From: Nocardioides agri
GTDB taxonomy: Bacteria; Actinomycetota; Actinomycetes; Propionibacteriales; Nocardioidaceae
Reading direction: 5' to 3'
Length of the DNA stretch: 64,000 nt
NCBI RefSeq assembly: GCF_013778305.1
Contig: NZ_JACEIC010000002.1
Coordinates: 1,305,708 to 1,369,707, forward strand
Of this stretch, positions 42,507-50,941 are shown piece by piece. The notes beneath the pieces are model-generated. The model searched no databases, was not told where the DNA came from, and worked only from the letters and a program-made list of their open reading frames with translations. Every line of letters starts with the position of its first letter. Position 1 is the first letter of the stretch. Made by a program: the position numbers and the translations under genes.

Positions 42507-42522
42507 GCGACAGGGAGGAGGA

Positions 42523-43185
42523 TCACTCCTCCGCGTCGGCCTCGCCCTCGGCGGCCTCGGCGGCCGGGGCCTCCTCGGCCGGGGCCTCGTGCTCGATGCC
42601 GGCCTCGGCCTCCGCCTCCTCCAGCTCGGCGTCCAGCGCCTCCTGCGAGATCTGCGCGGTGACGTTGACGATCAGCGTCTCCTCGTCGAGCAGGAGGGTG
42701 GAACCCTGGGGGAGCTTCAGGTCGGACGCGTGGATCTGGGTGCCGGCCTCGGCGCCCTCGATGTCGACCTCGACGAACTCGGGGATGTGGGTGGCCTCGG
42801 CCTCGAGCTGGATCGTGGCGGTCTCGGTGACGACCAGCGTCTCGCGGGCGGCCTCGCCGTTGAGGTGCACCGGCACCTCGACGGTGACCTTCTCGCCCTT
42901 GACGACGGCGACGAAGTCGACGTGCTCGATCACCCGACGGATCGGGTCGACCTGCACCTGCTTGGTCAGCGCCAGCTGGGGCTTGCCGTCGATCTCGAGC
43001 TCGAGCAGCGCGTTGGCGCCGCCGTGCTTGATCGCCATCATCGTGTCGTGGCCCGGCAGGGTCAGGTGGATCGGCTCGTTGCCGTGGCCGTAGACGACCG
43101 CCGGCACCTTGTCCTCACGGCGGATGCGGCGCGCAGCGCCCTTGCCGAACTCGCTGCGGACCTCGGCCTTGATCTTCTCGCTCAT
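42523..43185 (-). CDS. rplY: 50S ribosomal protein L25/general stress protein Ctc
   Basis: A 220-residue L25 of the CTC type. The 5S-rRNA-binding L25 domain ([35 protein letters not shown]) is followed by the TL5/CTC C-terminal domain ([15 protein letters not shown]). It ends in a long acidic tail rich in Glu and Ala. It is co-directional with pth and is normally found after prs-glmU, from which an EPS regulatory island separates it here. Confidence 0.97.
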   Translation of the reverse strand: MSEKIKAEVRSEFGKGAARRIRREDKVPAVVYGHGNEPIHLTLPGHDTMMAIKHGGANALLELEIDGKPQLALTKQVQVDPIRRVIEHVDFVAVVKGEKVTVEVPVHLNGEAARETLVVTETATIQLEAEATHIPEFVEVDIEGAEAGTQIHASDLKLPQGSTLLLDEETLIVNVTAQISQEALDAELEEAEAEAGIEHEAPAEEAPAAEAAEGEADAEE

Positions 43186-43593
43186 CGCGATGCTCTCCTC
43201 GTACGTGGTGCTGGCTGTGCATCTGTCTCGGGGCCGCGGCGCGCAGATCGCGGCGGCAGATCCCGGAGGTCCAGCCAGCCCTGTCGATCACGGAGCCCAG
43301 GTGTTCTGGGCGCTCCCTCGCCGAGGCAACTGCAACAGTCTAGGGCGGCCGCCACCCGACGCCTAAATCGTGGGCCGCCACCCAGTGCGTCGCGGTGGCG
43401 AGATGTCGGCGGCCGGCCCCCCAAACCGGCCGCCGTGTGCGTCAGCATCGGAGAGGCGAGCCGCCGCGGGAGCGGCTTCGACGACGGGGATACCCGATGT
43501 TGGGTAGGCGCGCTCGAGGCGGCGCGTCCCGACTATTGGGGAGCATGGCGGGCCGCATCCGTCAGCGGGCGGACCGTGGCGTGTCATGTGCAC
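43186..43593. other. Intergenic region with two operator-like motifs
   Basis: This 408-base gap has no convincing gene. It holds the divergent promoters of rplY and the LbH acetyltransferase. TACCCGATGTTGGGTA (43491-43506) is a palindrome with 5-base arms, and TCCCGACTATTGGGGA (43527-43542) is a second copy 20 bases later. Both match the recurring motif. Confidence 0.5.
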
Positions 43594-44229
43594 ATGACAC
43601 GGACGGAATCTCCCCGGATAGAGAGCTCGGCCGTCGTTGACGCCGACGCACGCATCGGGATCGGCACGACGATCCGGCATCTCGCACAGGTGCGCGAGCG
43701 GGCGGTCGTCGGGGAGGACTGCATCGTCGGCCGGGGCGCCTACATCGGGCCCGGCGTCGTGGTCGGCGACCGGTGCAAGATCCAGGACCACGCCCTGGTG
43801 TACGAGCCGGCCTTCCTGGAGAGCGGCTGCTTCGTCGGCCCCGCCGCGGTCCTGACCAACGACGTCTTCCCCCGCGCGGTGACCCCCGACCGGACCCCCA
43901 AGTCCACCGACGACGGGCAGGCCGTCGGCGTGCACGTCGGGGAGGGCGCGTCGATCGGCGCGCAGGCCGTGTGCGTGGCTCCCGTGACCATCGGTCGGTG
44001 GGCCATGGTGGCCGCCGGCTCCGTGGTCACCCGCGACGTCCCCGACTTCGCCCTGGTGGCAGGAGTCCCGGCCCGGAGGGTGCGGTGGGTCGGGCACGCA
44101 GGGGTGCCCCTCGAGTCCGCCGGTCGTGGCGGCTACCGCTGCCCGGCGACCGGCCGTCGCTACATCGAGTGGCACGGCCGCCTGGAGGAACAGGTCCAGG
44201 ACGAGCTGTCCCAGGTCGCTGAGTTTTGA
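43594..44229 (+). CDS. Left-handed beta-helix acyltransferase
   Basis: A 211-residue LbH acyltransferase. Hexapeptide repeats are clear from about 15 on: VVDADARIGIGTTIRHLAQVRERAVVGEDCIVGRGAYIGPGVVVGDRCKIQDHALVYEPAFLESGCFVGPAAVLTND, then VHVGEGASIGAQAVCVAPVTIGRWAMVAAGSVVTRDVPDFALVAGVPARRVRWVG. It resembles WbpD/PglD-like N- or O-acetyltransferases for sugar nucleotides. A short C-terminal extension (YRCPATGRRYIEWHG) includes a single Cys. A GTG at 43588 is an alternative start. It is the first plus-strand gene of the island and may modify the first sugar of the EPS unit. Confidence 0.87.
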   Translation: MTRTESPRIESSAVVDADARIGIGTTIRHLAQVRERAVVGEDCIVGRGAYIGPGVVVGDRCKIQDHALVYEPAFLESGCFVGPAAVLTNDVFPRAVTPDRTPKSTDDGQAVGVHVGEGASIGAQAVCVAPVTIGRWAMVAAGSVVTRDVPDFALVAGVPARRVRWVGHAGVPLESAGRGGYRCPATGRRYIEWHGRLEEQVQDELSQVAEF

Positions 44230-44512
44230 TGATGACCGTCACATCGGCCACCACCGACACTGAGGTCGACGACCTCTTTGTGTCGCCTGTGCCGGCTCGC
44301 CAGTCGGCCATTTCGTCACGAGCCTGCGCGGGCGCTGTCCCCTCCCCCGAGATGGGCGACCGGCAGCCGTGGTGCCTCGACCCCATGCGTGGCACCGCGA
44401 CGGAGTGGCCGGCTGGCAGCCTCGGCTCGGCACGCGGTCCGCGTCCCGAAGATGAGGTATTCGGCCACGGTGCTGGGCCACGCGGCCCCGCGGATTTCGC
44501 ACGGTAGTCATC

Positions 44513-45289
44513 GTGACGACCCACGAGACCGACTTCCGAGCCAGCACCGCGCTTGACGGCACCCGGCTCGACGGTGCGACGTCACCGGACGGGTTGCTGC
44601 CGCACAGCGGGCGGGGGCCGCGTCGTCAGCGGATCCTGCTCATCGACGACCACCCGCTGTTCGTCGAGTCGCTCGACATCGCCCTGTCGCGGGCGGGCTA
44701 CGACGTCCGCCAGGCGGAGGTGCCCGAGAGCCCCGGGCGGCTGGCGAGCCTGATGGCACAGGTCTCGCGCTCCCGGCCCGGCATCGTGCTGCTCGACCTG
44801 GACCTCGGCCAGTTCGGGGACGGCGCGCGCCTGATCCCGTCCCTCGTCCAGAGCGGCTGCGCCGTCGTCGTGGTGACGGCCGACCTCGACCAGGCGCGCT
44901 GGGGACGGTGCCTCGCCGAGGGCGCCAGGAAGGTCCTCAGCAAGGGGGCCAGGCTCAACGAGATCCTGGCCGTGCTGCGCCGCATCGACTCGGGCCTGCC
45001 GGTGCTGGCACCTGGCGAGCGCGAGGACCTGCTCCGGCACTGGCACGAGCGGCAGTTCCGCCACCAGCACATCCAGGCCCGGCTCGAGCTGCTGACGAAC
45101 CGCGAGGCCGAGGTGCTCGGCAACCTCACGCTCGGGCGGACGGTACGAGAGATCGCGTCCCGCTCGTTCGTCTCCGAGGCCACCGTCCGCACCCAGGTGA
45201 AGTCGATCCTCGCCAAGCTGGAGGTCTCCTCGCAGCTGGCTGCCGTCGGCCTCGCCCATCAGGTCGACTGGCGCTCCCCCGTCGACTGA
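44513..45289 (+). CDS. LuxR-type response regulator
   Basis: A 258-residue regulator. A flexible 38-residue N-terminus precedes a receiver domain with RILLIDDHPLFVESL, IVLLDLDLGQFGDGARLI (phospho-Asp) and VLSKGARLNEIL. The C-terminal LuxR/GerE domain is LELLTNREAEVLGNLTLGRTVREIASRSFVSEATVRTQVKSILAKLEVSSQLAAVGLAH. The gene overlaps the convergent LuxR gene by 31 bases at the 3' ends. It is closely related to the regulator at 47783. Its partner kinase is probably the one at 46371. Confidence 0.9.
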   Translation: MTTHETDFRASTALDGTRLDGATSPDGLLPHSGRGPRRQRILLIDDHPLFVESLDIALSRAGYDVRQAEVPESPGRLASLMAQVSRSRPGIVLLDLDLGQFGDGARLIPSLVQSGCAVVVVTADLDQARWGRCLAEGARKVLSKGARLNEILAVLRRIDSGLPVLAPGEREDLLRHWHERQFRHQHIQARLELLTNREAEVLGNLTLGRTVREIASRSFVSEATVRTQVKSILAKLEVSSQLAAVGLAHQVDWRSPVD

Positions 45290-46038
45290 GCATCCGCCTC
45301 AGCCTCGTCCTGGGCCTCGTCCTGGGCCGACCACTCGATCGCGTGCAGCCGCGCGACAGCGGCCAGCTGCGACCGCACGCCCATCCTGCGCAGGATGGAG
45401 TGCACGTTCGACCGCACCGTGGTCTCGGCCAGCCCCAGCCGGGGCGCGATCTGGGCGACCTGCAACCCCTGGTGCAGCAGCGTGAGCACCTCGAGCTGAC
45501 GTGGCGCGAGGCTGTCCAGCCGCTGCTGGAGGTATCCGTGCCGGGCCTGGAGCTCGTGCCAGGCCGCGATGTGCTCGAGCCTCGGCCCCGCCGGGTCGGC
45601 GCGGCCGGCGGCGAGCGCCCGGATCAGCGAGTCGGTCTCCGCAAGGGTCAGGTCACGGGATCGCACCGCCGACGCGCCCGCCGCCGCGAGGCCTCCCCAC
45701 GCCGACCCCGGGCTGGCGCCCGTCAGCACGAGCCAGGGTCCCGACCAGCCGCGCATCAGCGCAGTGGCCGCCGCCAGTCTGAGGGACACGTCGACGTCGT
45801 ACAGGAGGACGCCCACCTCGGCCGAGGCGCCGGCCGCCTGCTGGCGCAGCGGCGCGTGGCCGCCGCCAGGCCACCCGAGCACGGTGGTGCGGAACCCGCG
45901 GCTCCGCAGTGCGGCCGCCACCGCCTCGGCGATCAGCGGGAGGTCGGACCCGAGCAGCACGTTGACGACGGCCGGCTCGGCTTCCACACGGACAGGCGAA
46001 CCGGCCGGCGTCTGGAGCGCGGGGACGGTCGGCGGCAT
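45259..46038 (-). CDS. LuxR-type regulator with atypical receiver
   Basis: A protein of about 259 residues (start ATG 46038 suggested; the open frame continues upstream, no clear ribosome-binding site). VNVLLGSDLPLIAEAVAAAL lacks the usual DD acidic pair, but VGVLLYDVDVSLRL may keep the phospho-Asp. The C-terminus is a GerE helix-turn-helix: DSLAPRQLEVLTLLHQGLQVAQIAPRLGLAETTVRSNVHSILRRMGVRSQLAAVARLH. A short acidic tail overlaps the 3' end of the gene at 44513. It sits divergently from the histidine kinase gene, so both share the promoter gap. Confidence 0.8.
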   Translation of the reverse strand: MPPTVPALQTPAGSPVRVEAEPAVVNVLLGSDLPLIAEAVAAALRSRGFRTTVLGWPGGGHAPLRQQAAGASAEVGVLLYDVDVSLRLAAATALMRGWSGPWLVLTGASPGSAWGGLAAAGASAVRSRDLTLAETDSLIRALAAGRADPAGPRLEHIAAWHELQARHGYLQQRLDSLAPRQLEVLTLLHQGLQVAQIAPRLGLAETTVRSNVHSILRRMGVRSQLAAVARLHAIEWSAQDEAQDEAEADAQSTGERQST

Positions 46039-46167
46039 CGTCGACCATCGTGGCGTTCCTCGCCGCTCCCGGTCCGTGCGGCGCCGGAATGTCCCCTGCT
46101 TTCGGCATGCCGCCGACCGGTCGTCGATGGGCAGAACAGGCAGCCCACTGACGGATTTGTGCCCGAT

Positions 46168-46261
46168 CTCCACCCGTTGGAGGGTGATTTCGTCCCCAAT
46201 CTGGGGGAGACATCATCGATTTCGATTGAAAATCCCTCGTTCTCGCCTCGATATTAGGGGA
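46168..46261. promoter_or_regulatory. Operator-like cluster in divergent LuxR/histidine-kinase promoter
   Basis: CTCCACCCGTTGGAG (46168-46182) has perfect 5-base arms. CCCCAATCTGGGG (46194-46206) is a member of the recurring set. Around 46211-46240 is a locally AT-rich stretch (ATCGATTTCGATTGAAAAT). TCGATATTAGGGGA (46248-46261) is a partial motif. Together they fit an autoregulated divergent promoter; the rest of the 46039-46370 gap shows no gene. Confidence 0.45.
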
Positions 46262-46370
46262 CTGGACATCGCCCGGCGGATTGCCGTCGAGTCAGATCCG
46301 GCCGTGGGGGACGGACAGGTCCATGGGGTTCGACGGCGCTGCCGCGGGCCCCATAAGGGGGTGGGGCACC

Positions 46371-47786
46371 GTGGGAGAACGCGAGACGGTCCGCGCTGTC
46401 GTCATCGGCTGCGGCGCGGCGCTCGTACCGCTCGCCGCGCTGACGATCGGCGGTCCGGCGACGTCGGAGCGGGCGGCCGACATCTGCGTGCTCGCCTCCG
46501 CGGTCGCCGTGCTGTGCGCCGCTGTGCTCTTCTACATCGACTGGCACGTCGACGACGACCCGTCCATGGCCTGGCTGGTGACCGCCGCCGCGGCCTACTC
46601 CCTGCAGCAGGTCAACTGGTTCACGCTGCTGACCGACGGCCCGGACACCGCCGACAGCTCCGTGTGGGTCTACCTCTTCCAGATCGGGGTCATCTTCGGG
46701 CTCGGCTCCGTGCTGGTGCGCGGCGACCGGCTGCCGGTGCGCTGGGATCCGCTCGCCCTCGGCCTGCTGCTGGGGCTGGGGGTGATCGTCGCCCGCATCG
46801 GCGTGCTCGCGATCCCGTCCCCCGCGCCCTCGACGGCCGGGTACGTCGCCGTCCTCATCGGCCTGGGCGTCGTCAGCCTGTCGAACGTGGCCCGCCTACT
46901 GCTCTCCAGCGTGCTGACCCGGGAGCTCCGGCACCGACTCGCGCTCGCCTCGGCCCTCCTCGCCGTCGGCCAGGTCTCGGCCGCGACCGGGTCGCCCTAC
47001 GCACTGCTCACCGTCAGCGCGATGGCCAACATCGTCGGCAGCACCCTGCTCGTGAGGACAGCGGTCACCGACGCCCGACGGGCCGTGGTCGCCGAGGCGT
47101 CTGCGCTCCGCACGCTGCGCGGCCGGCTGGAGACCGCGGACCACGACCTGCACACCGGCAAGGCGCGCTTGCACGAGTTCCGCGCGACCCTCGCCGGCAT
47201 CAAGACTGCCACGGAGCTCCTCCAGCGGACCGAGATCGCCCCGTCCTACCGGGAGCACCTGCACCAGATGGCGGTCGCGGAGCTCCAGCGGCTCGACCGC
47301 CTGGTCAGCGACGCCTCGACCGGCCCGGTCGCGCTGATCGAGCTGGACGCCACGCTCCGCCCGATCGTCGTCCGGCACGAGGCCGCGGGTCTGGCGGTCT
47401 CGTGGCAGCCCAGCGGCCACGTCGTCATGGCACGGCCGGACGACGTGGCGGAGATCGTCGACGTGCTGCTGTCGAACGCCCACCGGCACGCCGCCGGCCA
47501 CCCGGTCCGGGTCGGCGTCCGCGCAGCGGGCACCGCGGTCGAGCTGACCGTGTCCGACGACGGTCCGGGGGTCGACCCGGCGGTGCGGCCGTGGCTCTTC
47601 TCCTGGGGAGCCCACGGCCCCCAGTCGCCGGGCCAGGGGATCGGCCTCGCCGCTGCGCGGATGCTGGCCGAGCAGCTCGACGGGTGGCTCGACATCGCGC
47701 CCGACGCCGGGCGTGGCGCGCAGTTCGTCCTCTCCCTCCCGGCGCCCGTGGTGGCCGTCGCCGAGCCGCAGGACCTCGGGAGGTGA
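46371..47786 (+). CDS. Membrane sensor histidine kinase
   Basis: A protein of about 471 residues. Seven or eight hydrophobic segments (RAVVIGCGAALVPLAALTIGG through ANIVGSTLLVRTAV) form the sensor. LHEFRATLAGIKTATELLQR is the dimerisation/phosphoacceptor helix (HisKA, His in HEFR). The ATPase has LLSNAHRHAAGHP (N box), VSDDGPGVDPAVRPWLFSWGAHG (G1/F) and GQGIGLAAARMLAEQLDGWL (G2). GTG 46371 follows AGGGGGTGGGG. ATG 46323 is an alternative start. It is coupled to the response regulator at 47783, so it is the likely partner kinase. Confidence 0.88.
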   Translation: MGERETVRAVVIGCGAALVPLAALTIGGPATSERAADICVLASAVAVLCAAVLFYIDWHVDDDPSMAWLVTAAAAYSLQQVNWFTLLTDGPDTADSSVWVYLFQIGVIFGLGSVLVRGDRLPVRWDPLALGLLLGLGVIVARIGVLAIPSPAPSTAGYVAVLIGLGVVSLSNVARLLLSSVLTRELRHRLALASALLAVGQVSAATGSPYALLTVSAMANIVGSTLLVRTAVTDARRAVVAEASALRTLRGRLETADHDLHTGKARLHEFRATLAGIKTATELLQRTEIAPSYREHLHQMAVAELQRLDRLVSDASTGPVALIELDATLRPIVVRHEAAGLAVSWQPSGHVVMARPDDVAEIVDVLLSNAHRHAAGHPVRVGVRAAGTAVELTVSDDGPGVDPAVRPWLFSWGAHGPQSPGQGIGLAAARMLAEQLDGWLDIAPDAGRGAQFVLSLPAPVVAVAEPQDLGR

Positions 47787-48469
47787 CCGCCACGACGCCC
47801 CGCAGCAGGCTGAAGGTCCTCATCATCGAGGACCACGCGCTGTTCGCCGAGTCCCTCCAGCTGGCCCTCAACCTGGAGGGGTACGACGTCGAGTGCCTGC
47901 CGGTCAGCCAGGTCGGGGGCGCCCAGGGGGTGCTCGCGGCCGTCGCCCGGATCCGTCCGCGCATCGTGCTGCTCGACCTCGACCTCGGCGGCGTCGGCGA
48001 CGGTGTCCGGCTGATCACGCCGATGGTGAAGGCCGGCATCGAGGTCGTCGTCGTGACGGCCTCCAGCGACCGGGCCCGGTGGGGCGAGTGCCTGCACTGG
48101 GGGGCCCGCAAGGTGCTGAGCAAGTCCCAGCAGCTCAACGAGATCCTCTCGACCGTGCGTCGCATCAACCAGGGCTTCCCGGTCATCGACCGCGAGGAGC
48201 GCGAGGCGCTCATCAACTACGGCCACGAGCAAGGCCTCGAGCGGGTGGCCCTGCAACGGCGGCTCGCGCTGCTGACCCCCCGCGAGGAGACCGTGCTGGG
48301 CGAGCTGATGCGGGGCCGGACGGTCCGTGACATCTCGACGAGCAGCTTCGTCTCCGAAGCCACGGTCCGCACCCAGGTGAAGGCGATCCTCGCCAAGCTC
48401 GAGGTCTCCTCCCAGCTCGCGGCGGTCGGTCTCGCCAACTCCGCGGGCTGGCATCCCAGCCGCGACTGA
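47783..48469 (+). CDS. LuxR-type response regulator, partner of the histidine kinase
   Basis: A 228-residue regulator. LKVLIIEDHALFAESLQLALNLEGYDVECL is the receiver start, RIVLLDLDLGGVGDGVRLI the phospho-Asp region, and KVLSKSQQLNEIL the Lys motif. The C-terminal LuxR domain LALLTPREETVLGELMRGRTVRDISTSSFVSEATVRTQVKAILAKLEVSSQLAAVGLAN closely matches the one at 44513. It begins with a GTG that overlaps the kinase stop (GTGA), so the pair is a two-component system. It may bind the recurring motif; this is inferred. Confidence 0.93.
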   Translation: MTATTPRSRLKVLIIEDHALFAESLQLALNLEGYDVECLPVSQVGGAQGVLAAVARIRPRIVLLDLDLGGVGDGVRLITPMVKAGIEVVVVTASSDRARWGECLHWGARKVLSKSQQLNEILSTVRRINQGFPVIDREEREALINYGHEQGLERVALQRRLALLTPREETVLGELMRGRTVRDISTSSFVSEATVRTQVKAILAKLEVSSQLAAVGLANSAGWHPSRD

Positions 48470-48490
48470 CGATCGCCGCTCGGCCAGGTT

Positions 48491-48533
48491 GCCCGATTTC
48501 GGGCATGTGGTTTGCGCGCCCAGTTCCTAGGTT
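48491..48533 (+). promoter_or_regulatory. Perfect palindrome and -10-like box before the sugar transferase
   Basis: GCCCGATTTCGGGC (48491-48504) is a perfect palindrome with 6-base arms and the core of the recurring motif. It lies 21 bases after the regulator stop, so a terminator role is an alternative. CCTAGGTT (48526-48533) is a -10-like box that would start the sugar transferase transcript. Confidence 0.45.
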
Positions 48534-48609
48534 CTCAGGCAGGAGATCTGCACACCATCCGCTGGCCGGATGACCGGTAGCAGCAGGTCGTCCGCAGTGG
48601 GGGGGAACC

Positions 48610-50046
48610 GTGACTTCAGTGACGTCGGCGGCGCCGGGGCCGTACCGCGTGGATGAGAAGGCGCCGGCCGCTGCCGCCCGCCGCCCGTCCGCCGCGCCGC
48701 CGCGACACTCGTCCGCCGTCCTGGCGGCCGCGGACCTGGTGAGCGGCACAGCCACCCTCCTCGTCGTCCTCGTCGTCCAGGGGATCGCGCCCGATCCGGT
48801 GCCGCTGCTCCTGGCAGCGCTGGCCTGGTCCCTCACCCTGGGTGCCCTGGGTGCCTGGACGAGGACGCCGGGCTCCTCCGGGCTCCGCGCGGTGCTCCAG
48901 GCCGGGGTCGCCGTCGTCGTCGTCTCCTGGGTCACCGGCGGCGTGCTGGTCCCCGGCGCGACGCACGGGACCCAGGTCGAGATCGTCGCCGCGCTCGTGG
49001 TCGCGGCGATCGCCGTCCGCCTGGTCGTCGGCTCGCCGCGACTCCGGGTCGCGGTCGCCGGCGACCTCGCCGATGTCGCGTCGATCGTGGGCGAGCTGGA
49101 GCGCGACCGCCGTCGCCACTGGACCGTCGCCGCCGCGTGCGTCTCGCTCGACGAGTCCGCCGCCACGTCCGGCGCGATCGGCGCAGACCTGCGCACGATC
49201 CCGATGTGGCTCGGGACCGAGGAGCTGGTCGACGCGGCGCTGGCGAGCGGTGCCAACGCCGTCGTGGTCGCGCCCGGACGGGCGCTCGACCCCGCGGCTG
49301 TCCGCCGTACCTGCTGGGCCGCCCACGCAGCCGGGCTCGAGGTCTACGTCGGCACCGGGCTCCTCGACATGGTGCCCGCGCGGGTCCAGCACGTCTCCGC
49401 CGGCCTGCTCGGCCTGGCCCGGATCCGGCCGCGGACCGGACCGTCGACGACGCGCCTCGCGAAGGCCGCCACGGACCGGGCGATCGCCGCGCTGACGCTC
49501 TTCGCCCTGCTGCCCCTCATGCTGGTGATCGCCGTGGTGATCCGGTGGGACTCGCCGGGACCGGTGCTCTACTCGCAGCGCCGGGTCGGACGAGGCGGCA
49601 GCACCTTCACGATGTTCAAGTTCCGGACCATGCGGACCGACGCCGACCAGCGCCGGGTCGATCTCGCCCACCGCAACGACTGCGACGCGGTGCTGTTCAA
49701 GCTGCGGGAGGACCCGCGGATCACGCGCGTCGGCCGGATCCTGCGACGGTACTCGCTCGACGAGCTGCCCCAGCTGATCAACATCGTCCGCGGGGAGATG
49801 TCGCTCGTCGGTCCCCGGCCGGCCCTCCCCGCCGAGGTGGCGCAGTACGCGCCCGACCCTCGGCACCGGCTGGCCGTCCGGCCCGGGCTGACCGGTCTGT
49901 GGCAGGTCTCGGGCCGCTCGGACCTCAGCTGGGACGAGAGCGTCCGCCTGGACCTCCACTACGTCGACAACTGGTCGTGGGCCCTGGACCTGCGGATCCT
50001 CGCGCGGACCGTGGGCGCCGTGCTCGGGCACCGCGGTGCGTACTGA
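48610..50046 (+). CDS. Initiating undecaprenyl-phosphate sugar phosphotransferase (WbaP-like)
   Basis: A 478-residue polyprenyl-phosphate hexose-1-phosphate transferase that starts each EPS unit on undecaprenyl phosphate. An N-terminal membrane domain of about four helices and a Rossmann-like domain (RVAVAGDLADVASIVGELERDRRRHWT) precede the conserved catalytic C-terminus: KAATDRAIAALTLFALLPLMLVIAVVIRWDSPGPVLYSQRRVGRGGSTFTMFKFRTM, then LRRYSLDELPQLINIVRGEMSLVGPRPA and YVDNWSWALDLRILARTVGAVL. GTG 48610 has a G-rich ribosome-binding site. It links the regulatory island to the EPS genes. Confidence 0.94.
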   Translation: MTSVTSAAPGPYRVDEKAPAAAARRPSAAPPRHSSAVLAAADLVSGTATLLVVLVVQGIAPDPVPLLLAALAWSLTLGALGAWTRTPGSSGLRAVLQAGVAVVVVSWVTGGVLVPGATHGTQVEIVAALVVAAIAVRLVVGSPRLRVAVAGDLADVASIVGELERDRRRHWTVAAACVSLDESAATSGAIGADLRTIPMWLGTEELVDAALASGANAVVVAPGRALDPAAVRRTCWAAHAAGLEVYVGTGLLDMVPARVQHVSAGLLGLARIRPRTGPSTTRLAKAATDRAIAALTLFALLPLMLVIAVVIRWDSPGPVLYSQRRVGRGGSTFTMFKFRTMRTDADQRRVDLAHRNDCDAVLFKLREDPRITRVGRILRRYSLDELPQLINIVRGEMSLVGPRPALPAEVAQYAPDPRHRLAVRPGLTGLWQVSGRSDLSWDESVRLDLHYVDNWSWALDLRILARTVGAVLGHRGAY

Positions 50047-50103
50047 CGAGCGGGCTGCCTAGACCACTCCGCGCGTGGACCCGGCTCCCCCGAGCCGCGA
50101 CCC

Positions 50104-50140
50104 TTGACACCCGTGCAGTCGACGGGCTATCCCCGGGTAG
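50104..50140 (+). promoter_or_regulatory. Promoter with overlapping palindrome before LuxR gene
   Basis: TTGACA (50104-50109) is a consensus -35 box and TATCCC (50128-50133) lies 18 bases later as a weak -10. CTATCCCCGGGTAG (50127-50140), a palindrome, covers the -10 region. This position fits repression or autoregulation by a LuxR-type protein. Confidence 0.4.
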
Positions 50141-50206
50141 GACGTACGGGAGGTCCCGGCTGGACCGCTGTCCGTCGGGGATCGTGCTTGCGGGGGGAGG
50201 AACGTC

Positions 50207-50917
50207 ATGACGACACCGGCACCGACGACCGATCGGCGGCGCAAGCGGGTCGTCGTGGTGGGCCAGTTCACGATGGTGGTCGAGGCCGTCAGCCGCTCGT
50301 TGCCGGCCACCGTCCGCACCGCAACGGTCGCGCTCGACACCGCTCCCTCGACCAACGCGGCTCGCGACAGCGTGCTGCGCAGCAGCCCCGCCCTCGTCGT
50401 GCTGGTCGTCAGCCGCCTCGACAGGGTCTACGCACCGGACCTGGTCTCCGAGCTCGCGGGACGCGGGCAGCGGGTCGTGGTGATCGGTCAGGTCGGCGAC
50501 GCCGGCGAGTCGAGGGAGCTCGCCGCGGCCGGAGCGATGGCGGTGCTGGACGGGGTCGGCGCCACGGAGCTGGTGCGCCTCGTCGCGCGGCTGACGGACC
50601 CCGAGGCGGGCACGGTCGGACGGACCCGCGTGGCCGTCGCGCCGCGCCGGGCACCGGACGCGGCGCTGACCGAGGAGCGGCGCGCCCTGCGCAGGCTCGC
50701 CCGACTGACCCCGGCCGAGGCCCGCACGCTCTGGCGGCTCATGCACGGCGACTCGGTCCTCGAGATCGCCGAGCGGCACGTCGTCTCGGTCGAGACGGTT
50801 CGCTCCCACATCCGGGCACTGCTCACCAAGCTCGACGCCAGCAGCCAGCTCGCGGCGGTCGCCCTCGCCTGGCGGGTCGGCTGGCAGTCCTCGCCGGCCG
50901 TCCGGGACGCCGCGTAG
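50207..50917 (+). CDS. LuxR-type regulator with degenerate receiver
   Basis: A 236-residue regulator. The N-terminal half has a receiver-like fold (KRVVVVGQFTMVVEAVSRSL, ALVVLVVSRLDRV, QRVVVIGQVGDAGESRELAAAGAMAVLDGVGATELVRLV), but the acidic pair is GQ and the phospho-Asp position is Val/Ser. It is therefore probably not phosphorylated. The LuxR domain is RLARLTPAEARTLWRLMHGDSVLEIAERHVVSVETVRSHIRALLTKLDASSQLAAVALAW. ATG 50207 follows GGGGGGAGG. It converges with prs after 24 bases. It probably controls EPS genes. Confidence 0.88.
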   Translation: MTTPAPTTDRRRKRVVVVGQFTMVVEAVSRSLPATVRTATVALDTAPSTNAARDSVLRSSPALVVLVVSRLDRVYAPDLVSELAGRGQRVVVIGQVGDAGESRELAAAGAMAVLDGVGATELVRLVARLTDPEAGTVGRTRVAVAPRRAPDAALTEERRALRRLARLTPAEARTLWRLMHGDSVLEIAERHVVSVETVRSHIRALLTKLDASSQLAAVALAWRVGWQSSPAVRDAA

Positions 50918-50941
50918 GCGATCGCCCGCGACGGGTCGACG

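Noticed and set aside
42505..43593. A plus-strand coding region before the LbH acyltransferase
   Set aside because: The open frame runs antisense over rplY with no domain; the true start is near 43594.
44226..44507. A 93-residue open frame before the LuxR gene
   Set aside because: No recognisable domain, biased composition, no convincing start site, and it lies in a promoter region; treated as noncoding.
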